Positions 1-5,039 of a stretch of 5,665 nucleotides of DNA are shown here, one piece after another. How positions within the stretch are numbered: position 1 is the first letter of the stretch; each line of letters opens with the position of its first letter. The DNA is taken from assembly GCA_900554225.1 (NCBI GenBank), contig USGH01000182.1:1-5665 (forward strand), written 5' to 3'. Position numbers and translations under genes: made by a program. The DNA comes from an uncultured Eubacteriales bacterium. Its GTDB lineage: Bacteria; Bacillota; Clostridia; Oscillospirales; CAG-272. The notes under the pieces were generated by a model. That model was not told the DNA's origin. It was given only the letters and a program-made list of their open reading frames with translations, and did no database searches.

Positions 1-469
1 CCGTTCCCTTGCCCGCCATAGTTTCGCCCATAAACGTCGTTTTCATGCCCACCCAGAGAATTTCGTTGAGCATATCCGCCGTCATCTGGATGCCCGTCTC
101 CGTTCCCTGTCCGACATGGCAGCCGGGATGGAAATTATAGAGGGAATGCGGGATCGATTCTAAAAATTCCAATTCGCGGCGCATCGATTCTCCCGAATAA
201 CGGCGCACCTCGGCATCGGCGGAACAGGGATTGTACGTATAGGGCGCGTGTGCCAGCGGTGGGGTCATGTCATGTGCCGCAATGAGGTCGAGCAGTCCTG
301 CAATGTCTGCCGGATCCGGTGCCTTGGAGGGTGCGCGTCCTCTGGGATTTTTGGTGAAATACTGGAACGTATTGCCGCCGATGGACAGAATGCGCTCTCC
401 CATGGCACGATAGCCGCCTTCCGTGGATAGATGACAGCCGATCTTGAACTGCTTAGATGCGTTTTCCAT
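1..469 (-). CDS. nfo: Deoxyribonuclease IV (endonuclease IV, AP endonuclease), N-terminal part, cut by window edge
   Basis: Base-excision-repair enzyme that cuts DNA 5' of abasic sites and removes blocked 3' ends, using a three-metal zinc centre in a TIM barrel. The reverse complement reads 156 codons from ATG 469 to the left edge without a stop. Family landmarks in order: IGCHLSTEGG (residues 10-19, first barrel strand), NTFQYFTKNPRG (33-44), HAPY (His74), NFHPG (His114) and GETMAGKG (Glu149). These histidines and the glutamate correspond in order and spacing to zinc ligands His69, His109 and Glu145 of the E. coli enzyme. The start is supported by GGAGGAG 8 bases upstream. The usual length is about 280 residues, so a little under half, with the remaining zinc ligands, lies outside the window. 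It is divergent from the BrkB-family gene. The family call is firm; the exact subfamily is not determined. Confidence 0.93.
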   Translation of the reverse strand, partial: MENASKQFKIGCHLSTEGGYRAMGERILSIGGNTFQYFTKNPRGRAPSKAPDPADIAGLLDLIAAHDMTPPLAHAPYTYNPCSADAEVRRYSGESMRRELEFLESIPHSLYNFHPGCHVGQGTETGIQMTADMLNEILWVGMKTTFMGETMAGKGT

Positions 470-556
470 ATGTAATACTCCTCCGGGGATTTCTGAAAAA
501 TCTGTCTGTGTGTCGGATGTTTCTCCCGATTTTCTGTTTTTTTACGAAATAGTCCT

Positions 557-584
557 TTTACCGTTCACAATTTTATCATATACT
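557..584 (+). promoter_or_regulatory. Candidate sigma-A promoter for the BrkB-family gene, in the divergent spacer
   Basis: TTTACC (557-562, 4 of 6 to the -35 consensus), a 16-base spacer and TATACT (579-584, 5 of 6 to the -10 consensus) face right, about 40 bases before the BrkB-family start. The same AT-rich patch read on the other strand gives TATGAT (580 down to 575), a possible -10 for the nfo gene, but with no convincing -35. The two divergent genes may therefore share overlapping promoter cores. This rests on motif matching only. Confidence 0.4.
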
Positions 585-625
585 ATGGTGTGTGTTTGTA
601 TCTGTAGAGAAAGGAGCTGCGTTTC

Positions 626-1540
626 ATGAAAAAATCACGCGTGGTTCGTCTGACAGCCTATATTGATTTCTGGCGCAGTGTAGCCCAGACCTTCACGGAC
701 GATCGCGTCACCGTATATGCGGCACAGGCGTCCTTTTTTGTCATCATATCCGTCATGCCGTTTCTCTCGCTGCTGGTCACCCTGCTGCGTGTCTTTGCGC
801 CGATGGTCAACATAGAGGATCTGCGTGAAATGGTGAACATAGCGATCCCGGACTCCATGGTCGCGTTATACGAATCGGTACTCACGGATCTGTCCTCCAT
901 ATCCGCCATATCGCTCGCATCCATCTCCGTATTCATGGTGCTGTGGAGCGCATCCAAGGGAATCGGTGCCATCCGTCAGGGGATCATGACCGTCTACAAG
1001 GTACCGCGCCAGTACGGGTATCTGCCGGATGTGCTGCGGTCTTTGCTGTACACGCTGTCGTTTCTGGTGTTGATCATCGCCGTTGTGGTCGTACTGATCT
1101 TCGGTGAGCTATTGTCGAATCTCCTGCAAACCAAACTTGGCATATCGCTTGCCTTCATCGACCGGATCCTCGCCTACAAAACGCCGTTCTTTCTCGCGTT
1201 CCTGACCCTCGTGTTCACGATCCTCTACTACGCCGTCGCCCGCAAAAGCCGTGTGGTCTGCCGCAAATTTCTCCGTCATGTGCCGGGAGCGATCTGCGCC
1301 GCGCTGGGATGGCTTCTCTATTCGTTCGGCTACTCCCTGTACATCACACATTTCAGCGGCGCATCCCTCATCTATGGCGGTCTTACAGCTCTTTGCCTCA
1401 TCATGCTGTGGCTCTATTTCTGTATGATCATCCTGCTCTGCGGCGCGGAGATCAACAAGCTGTTCTTCGCAGGCACCACACAAAATCCGTCTGCGCGTGG
1501 ATTTGCCGATCGCCAGCTCTCCGACGGAACAAACGCATAA
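626..1540 (+). CDS. YihY/virulence factor BrkB family membrane protein
   Basis: Polytopic inner-membrane protein of the YihY/BrkB family. Its biochemical role is unsettled: the old ribonuclease BN assignment is wrong, and transporter or envelope roles are only suggested. The 304 residues fit the family's usual 280-330. The N-terminus is cytoplasmic, followed by AAQASFFVIISVMPFLSLL (about 32-50), the conserved first membrane segment, then the loop KGIGAIRQGIMTVYKVPRQ (111-129). Further membrane helices lie near 137-160, 186-206, 220-240 and 248-275. The C-terminal signature is PGAICAALGW (220-229), SLIYGG (247-252), LWLYF (261-265) and GAEINKLF (273-280). The start at 626 has AAAGGAG 9 bases upstream. 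A likely promoter lies at 557-584 and a terminator-like hairpin follows the stop. It stands alone between a divergent nfo and a convergent mltG. Family assignment is secure; function is not. Confidence 0.93.
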   Translation: MKKSRVVRLTAYIDFWRSVAQTFTDDRVTVYAAQASFFVIISVMPFLSLLVTLLRVFAPMVNIEDLREMVNIAIPDSMVALYESVLTDLSSISAISLASISVFMVLWSASKGIGAIRQGIMTVYKVPRQYGYLPDVLRSLLYTLSFLVLIIAVVVVLIFGELLSNLLQTKLGISLAFIDRILAYKTPFFLAFLTLVFTILYYAVARKSRVVCRKFLRHVPGAICAALGWLLYSFGYSLYITHFSGASLIYGGLTALCLIMLWLYFCMIILLCGAEINKLFFAGTTQNPSARGFADRQLSDGTNA

Positions 1541-1557
1541 TACGCCGCAAAGCGGAT

Positions 1558-1600
1558 CCGCTGCACAGAAAGCTCTATTCTGTGGCGGTTCTGCTTTTTT
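1558..1600 (+). terminator. Probable intrinsic terminator of the BrkB-family gene
   Basis: Eighteen bases after the stop, CCGC (1558-1561) and CACAGAA (1564-1570) pair with TTCTGTG (1578-1584) and GCGG (1585-1588) around a 7-base loop, with a two-base bulge. A run of six T (1595-1600) follows, but six bases intervene between stem and T run. A competing fold uses TTCTGC directly before the T run. Position and T run support termination; the imperfect geometry lowers confidence. Confidence 0.5.
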
Positions 1601-1688
1601 ATTGGGAAAAGGCAGCCGCTCGTTTGCGGATAAGACGTATGCAGCCCATCGAAAAAGCGTTCTGACACGAAAAACCAGCGTGTCTTTC

Positions 1689-1717
1689 ATTATACCACGG
1701 ATTTGTGAACATATCAA
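1689..1717 (-). promoter_or_regulatory. Near-consensus leftward sigma-A promoter with no gene downstream
   Basis: Read on the minus strand: TTGATA (1717 down to 1712, 5 of 6 to the -35 consensus), a spacer of exactly 17 bases, then TATAAT (1694 down to 1689, perfect), preceded by TG one base upstream (extended -10). The predicted start is near 1681-1684, exactly where a GACACG/CGTGTC hairpin begins. The transcript would run leftward through the spacer into the antisense of the BrkB-family gene's 3' end. No credible open frame follows. This is the strongest promoter-like sequence I saw in the window; activity is inferred. Confidence 0.5.
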
Positions 1718-1748
1718 CCCATTCGCACGGAAGTCGAATGCGGCTGCA

Positions 1749-1807
1749 CGCTGTGGAGCACACACTCTGACAGCATTTACGCCATACAGCGCCGCTGCTC
1801 CACAGCG
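1749..1807. repeat. Perfect 12-bp inverted repeat with 35-base loop
   Basis: CGCTGTGGAGCA (1749-1760) is the exact reverse complement of TGCTCCACAGCG (1796-1807), so either strand could form a long stem-loop. No T run adjoins it, so it is not a standard terminator. It lies between the mltG terminator and the orphan leftward promoter. It might be part of a structured RNA, a protein-binding site or the trace of a small mobile repeat; the sequence alone does not decide. Confidence 0.6.
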
Positions 1808-1876
1808 ACAGATCTCGGCCGTGCAATCGGGAACAACGTGTATCTCCCCCCCTTCCGACCGGATCACCGGAACGAC

Positions 1877-1912
1877 AAAAGGCTTCCCTGCACTTTGGCA
1901 AAGAAGCCTTTT
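1877..1912 (-). terminator. Terminator of mltG, possibly bidirectional
   Basis: AAAAGGCTTC (1877-1886) pairs perfectly with GAAGCCTTTT (1903-1912) over 10 bp around a 16-base loop, starting 10 bases beyond the mltG stop. A-rich left and T-rich right arm ends make it work in either direction, as is common between converging genes. The U tract is short (four, within the stem). A small inner alternative, CTTT/AAAG, also exists. It probably ends the leftward mltG transcript and may catch read-through from the BrkB-family gene. Confidence 0.75.
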
Positions 1913-1922
1913 GGTTATACGA

Positions 1923-3923
1923 TCACTGCACTTCGTCCGTTTCGGGGATATAGCTCTGTCCGATCGTGTTGTTCTTGATCGCTTCGATATACTGGTTGTG
2001 CTGCTCCTTTGTTTCGGAGAAGTACGTCTTGGAACCATCGGAAACGAAATAGTAGTAATTCGTTTTGGCGGGGCTGAGCGCGGCAAGGATCGCACTGGCG
2101 GACGGGTTGGCTATCGGTCCGGGCGGCAATCCCTCGTGCAGATACGTGTTGTAGGGGCTGTCGTAATTCGTATCCTTGAGCTGCGGACGTTCGCCGGTTT
2201 CATGCTGGATCGCATAGACGATCGTCGCGTCGCTCTCCAGACGTGGGAAGTACGATTTTGCCTTCAGACGGTTGTGGAATACGGAGGACACGTTGAAAAA
2301 TTCCGCCGCACTGCCCGCCTCTTTCTCGATCAGGGACGCGATGGTCAGAATCTCGTCCACGGAATAGCCCATTTCTGCGCAGAGCCGACGATGTTCGTCC
2401 GTAAAGAGCTGATCGAACCGCCGCAGCATCTTGTTGATGACGGTCGCTTCACTGGACGCGTTGTAGAAATCATACGTATCCGGGAAGAGATAGCCGTCAA
2501 GCCGATAAAAGCGGTCCTCGGAAATGCCGTTTTCCTCCAGTTCATCGATGAACCAGTAGTCGAAATCGTAGTTCTGGATCACATCCTCGTAGCCCTCGCG
2601 CGTACCAATGCCGTAGGACACCATCAGATCAATGATCTCGTCGGTAGTATAGCCCTCGGGGAACGTGATCCGCACCGTGCCGAGCTTCGGTTTTTCCTTG
2701 AATTCGGCCAGCAGCTCATCGTAATTCATCACCGGCGAAACCGTATAGTCTCCCGCCACAAACTTGCCGTTGTCCTTTTTGAGCTGCGCGTAGAGGCGGA
2801 ACACCTTCGGATATTCGATCACGCCATTCTGGTAGAGAATGTCGATCACATCGTTCAGCGACGCATACTCCGGGATCGTCACGGGGATGGCGGTGTCCGT
2901 CTTGACAAACGCAAACACATCGTTGCCGACCATGATGATCGCGACCGCCAGAAACACGGAGATCACCACGACAAAAATCATGTAAATCACCGCTTTGCCG
3001 ACGCTTACGACGGTGTTGCCGCCCTCATCGGTCACGACGGTTTCCGCATTCTTCTGTTTTTTATGCTTTTTCTGTCCGTCCTCTGTCTTCTTTGCCCCGG
3101 TGTGGGTATGTCCGGTCAGAGACGAAATATCGGTGACGCGCGTTTTCTGGAGGCTTCTTTTCTCCGCCGCCCGTTCTCTGCGCAGAAACGTGGAGATGCC
3201 GGAATGCACCGCTGCCGCCTCAGACTGCGCCGTCTGTGCCATCATCCGCTGCCCGATCGTGGATTTTCCCGTGCCCGCTGCCGCACTTGGGGATACGCAT
3301 TCCTGCCGTACCGCCGGGAGTGCTTCCGCTTCGTCACTCTGGGACACTGTCGGATCGTGCCGGATCGCACCGCCGTTTGCAGCACCGCTTCCCTGCGGAG
3401 CGTGCGCTTCTCTCACGGCAGTCGGATTCTGGTGACTCGTGTGTGGGTGCGCTGTCGTATTCTGGGGCATGGGATGCTGTGCCGTACCGGAAACGGTATG
3501 CTCCGGTTGGGAACGCATTTCCGTTTGCGGCGTTTTTCTCCTATACGGATGCGCTGTACCCAACGACGCGGTCTCCGATGGGACAGTTTGACGTGCTGTG
3601 GGTTCTTTTCGTGCGGACGGCTGTCCTATGGCGGCTTGCGCGGTCTGCGGCGTCACCATAGCGGATTGTGTCGTCACAGATTGCCGTGTCACGGAAGACT
3701 GCGCTGTGGGCGATGGTGCCGCGTTCAACCGCGTCTTTTGTGGTCTGGCATTCGATTGTCCGGCTGGTTTCGCGTTTCCGTTTGTCTGGGACGCCGCTTC
3801 CCGTTTCCGGCGCAGACTCTGTTCGTTTGCCTGATTGATCCGCTCCCGCAGTGTATCTCCGGAATTTCCTTTCGGTACATCGAACTGCCGGGTATCACCA
3901 AATGACTTTTCCTGATTTCCCGT
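1923..3923 (-). CDS. mltG: Endolytic murein transglycosylase MltG (YceG family), long N-terminal extension, apparent ACG start
   Basis: Membrane-anchored lytic transglycosylase that cuts nascent peptidoglycan strands between MurNAc and GlcNAc and so limits glycan length. From ACG 3923 the product has 666 residues (numbering used here). Residues 1-310 are predicted cytoplasmic and mostly low-complexity, rich in T, Q, A, P, S and H, ending in a lysine cluster (KKHKKQK, 285-291). One membrane helix follows (about 311-334), then the extracytoplasmic YceG domain: a LysM-like start (IPEYASLNDVIDILYQNG), FPEGYTTDEI (421-430), catalytic Glu533 in IASLIEKEAG, FHNRL, YDSPYNTY (587-594) and LPPGPI (599-604). 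The family is usually 340-400 residues, so the excess is all N-terminal. The first ordinary start is TTG 3728 (601 residues), which has no good ribosome binding site, whereas AAGGGAGG precedes the ACG by 8 bases. The extra 65 residues look coding (e.g. DTLRERINQANEQSLRRKRE). Family call firm, start uncertain. Confidence 0.9.
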   Translation of the reverse strand, partial: TGNQEKSFGDTRQFDVPKGNSGDTLRERINQANEQSLRRKREAASQTNGNAKPAGQSNARPQKTRLNAAPSPTAQSSVTRQSVTTQSAMVTPQTAQAAIGQPSARKEPTARQTVPSETASLGTAHPYRRKTPQTEMRSQPEHTVSGTAQHPMPQNTTAHPHTSHQNPTAVREAHAPQGSGAANGGAIRHDPTVSQSDEAEALPAVRQECVSPSAAAGTGKSTIGQRMMAQTAQSEAAAVHSGISTFLRRERAAEKRSLQKTRVTDISSLTGHTHTGAKKTEDGQKKHKKQKNAETVVTDEGGNTVVSVGKAVIYMIFVVVISVFLAVAIIMVGNDVFAFVKTDTAIPVTIPEYASLNDVIDILYQNGVIEYPKVFRLYAQLKKDNGKFVAGDYTVSPVMNYDELLAEFKEKPKLGTVRITFPEGYTTDEIIDLMVSYGIGTREGYEDVIQNYDFDYWFIDELEENGISEDRFYRLDGYLFPDTYDFYNASSEATVINKMLRRFDQLFTDEHRRLCAEMGYSVDEILTIASLIEKEAGSAAEFFNVSSVFHNRLKAKSYFPRLESDATIVYAIQHETGERPQLKDTNYDSPYNTYLHEGLPPGPIANPSASAILAALSPAKTNYYYFVSDGSKTYFSETKEQHNQYIEAIKNNTIGQSYIPETDEVQ

Positions 3924-3939
3924 ACCGTTCGCCTCCCTT
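3921..3939 (-). promoter_or_regulatory. Strong ribosome binding site followed by ACG in the mltG frame
   Basis: On the minus strand AAGGGAGG (3939 down to 3932) is followed by 8 bases and then ACG (3923-3921), in frame with mltG. The frame is open from a TAA just upstream. There is no ATG, GTG or TTG in frame between that stop and TTG 3728. This suggests translation starts at a rare ACG, or that the true base is T (ATG) and the sequence carries a mutation or consensus error. Confidence 0.55.
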
Positions 3940-3944
3940 CTGTC

Positions 3945-3961
3945 GCAGTTTTATCAACTGC
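3945..3961 (-). repeat. Small hairpin in the mltG leader, just before the ribosome binding site
   Basis: On the minus strand GCAGTT and AACTGC form a 6-bp stem around the loop GATAA, ending 5 bases before the AAGGGAGG site. A TACAAT word (3975 down to 3970) lies just upstream and could be a -10 box placing a transcript start at the foot of this stem, but no -35 match is seen at normal spacing. It may stabilise the message or affect initiation; it has no T run and is not a terminator. Confidence 0.35.
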
Positions 3962-4001
3962 CGTTTTCTATTGTAAAAAATGAATGTGTTTCTTTCTTCT
4001 G

Positions 4002-4946
4002 TCATCCGCCTGTGGTGACCACAACGGTCGCGGTGACGTAGATCACGACCATGGTCAAATAGAGCGGCGAGAACAGAGACTGTGCAAGTGTCGGAAAAAG
4101 CGGTCGTTTCTTTGTGAGATACTCCGCCGGCAGATTCCGTTCCGCGTATCCGGCGTACAGATTTGCCGCCTCATGACTCATCAAAAGTCCTGCTGTTAAT
4201 GTGAGGAATCCGGCGATCATGAGAAACAGCACCATACTCACGCTCTGTTTTTCCGCAATGTGCAGGATGTATTTTTCCAAAAACAGTACGAACGCGTTGT
4301 GACAGGCATGGACCAGCATAGCAGCAGGCAGAGAGCGCGTCGTGTATGTTACCGCACACAGAACCAGTCCGCCGAAAAAGTAGACCGGAAACCGTGCGAA
4401 GCTGAAGTGGGACATCGCGAACGTCACAGAGGTCACCAGAACCGCGCACGATACACCCAGATTCTCATACGCCGCAAGCAGGATACCGCGGAAGAGAAAT
4501 TCCTCCGTCACGGCAGGCAGTACGGCAAAGGCAAGCACCAGGTACAGCCCATCGAAGATCCCGGCATTGCGCGCGAATGCTGTATAGGTCTCTGCGCCTC
4601 CGGCCGCAAATGCATTCGGAAAGAGCGAATACATCCCGACGCTGGCAAGCGCACTCCCACAAATGAGAAAGACCGCCGCGTACAGGAGAAAGAGAAGCTG
4701 CCCCGGTCCCGTGAATGTCAATCGCAGCCTTGCCCGAAACGCAGTACCGCGGATTCGACAATAGAACAACGCAGGCACGGCATAGATGAGAAGCTGCAAT
4801 ACGACCACGGCAAGATAGGGATTCTCATCCAGCCCAAGCCGCTTGTCCGTCAGAAATCCGAAATGCCCAAGCAGCATGATTCCGCCGAGCAGCAGAAATA
4901 CCACAAGCGCGAGCAGTGCGGCACCGGCGGTCGTATTCTTTTTCAC
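4002..4946 (-). CDS. CPBP family intramembrane metalloprotease (CAAX protease/Abi-like)
   Basis: Multi-pass membrane protein of the CPBP family, related to the type II CAAX prenyl endopeptidase Rce1. Bacterial members act as intramembrane proteases or in bacteriocin self-immunity, but most substrates are unknown. All three signature motifs are present (numbering from GTG 4946): EEFLFRG (Glu148, Glu149, Arg153), FAMSH (Phe176-His180) and HACHN (His213-Asn217). About eight hydrophobic helices are visible, including 8-28, 44-63, 84-107, 131-147, 186-201 and 236-256, with one extra helix at the C-terminus (about 294-312). Start choice: ATG 4955 lies directly against GAGGGAG with no spacing, while GTG 4946 is 9 bases from it and gives an ordinary MKKN beginning, so I prefer 4946 (314 residues). 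It lies 78 bases before the inferred mltG start in the same direction. The family call is firm; substrate and role are unknown. Confidence 0.9.
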   Translation of the reverse strand: MKKNTTAGAALLALVVFLLLGGIMLLGHFGFLTDKRLGLDENPYLAVVVLQLLIYAVPALFYCRIRGTAFRARLRLTFTGPGQLLFLLYAAVFLICGSALASVGMYSLFPNAFAAGGAETYTAFARNAGIFDGLYLVLAFAVLPAVTEEFLFRGILLAAYENLGVSCAVLVTSVTFAMSHFSFARFPVYFFGGLVLCAVTYTTRSLPAAMLVHACHNAFVLFLEKYILHIAEKQSVSMVLFLMIAGFLTLTAGLLMSHEAANLYAGYAERNLPAEYLTKKRPLFPTLAQSLFSPLYLTMVVIYVTATVVVTTGG

Positions 4947-5039
4947 CGGCACCATCTCCCTCTTTCGTTCAGATTGTCCGTCATGCGTCTTTTCTCGCGC
5001 CGCGTCGTTTTTCGGGTGTTTGGATTTGTATGACGGGGA

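Larger units (their letters stand above)
1541..1922. other. 382-base convergent intergenic region, no credible gene, several hairpins
   Basis: No open frame here has family resemblance or a sound ribosome binding site. In order it holds: a rightward terminator-like hairpin (1558-1600); a 6-bp hairpin GACACG/CGTGTC (1664-1669 and 1679-1684, 9-base loop); a near-consensus leftward promoter (1689-1717); a 6-bp hairpin CATTCG/CGAATG (1720-1725 and 1735-1740); a perfect 12-bp inverted repeat (1749-1760 and 1796-1807); a run of seven C (1846-1852); and the hairpin at 1877-1912 that closes mltG. The density of inverted repeats exceeds what two terminators need. It could include a small RNA or the remains of a lost element. 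Confidence 0.6.

Noticed and set aside
444..629. A 61-codon plus-strand frame across the nfo-BrkB spacer
   Set aside because: It overlaps the nfo start and the promoter region, overlaps the BrkB-family start, and has no ribosome binding site or homology signal.
1599..1650. A 16-codon minus-strand frame downstream of the orphan promoter (MGCIRLIRKRAAAFSQ)
   Set aside because: There is no ribosome binding site before its ATG and no adjoining gene that it could attenuate.
1780..1855. A 19-codon minus-strand frame starting at TTG after a G-rich run that resembles a ribosome binding site
   Set aside because: The G run is a homopolymer of seven, the frame is tiny and overlaps the 12-bp inverted repeat, and the peptide has no recognisable character.
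1109..2095. A 328-codon minus-strand frame spanning the spacer
   Set aside because: It overlaps the end of mltG and the antisense of the BrkB-family gene, crosses the terminator hairpins and has no recognisable motifs.
3254..3280. A Walker A-like GTGKST in the MltG N-terminal region
   Set aside because: The first glycine of GxxxxGK[ST] is missing, it lies in a low-complexity stretch, and no Walker B or P-loop fold surrounds it.
1497..3905. An 802-codon open frame on the plus strand
   Set aside because: It lies antisense to mltG almost end to end, begins inside the BrkB-family gene, lacks a ribosome binding site and family motifs, and its product is an Arg/His/Cys-rich mixture typical of a codon-bias shadow.
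4260..5033. A 257-codon plus-strand frame opposite the CPBP gene
   Set aside because: It is antisense to a gene with all three CPBP motifs; its product is a charged mixture with no membrane segments or known domains.
4978..5036. Inverted repeat CCGTCAT/ATGACGG between the cyclo-ligase and CPBP genes
   Set aside because: Seven base pairs separated by 45 bases with no T run is too weak to call a terminator or operator.
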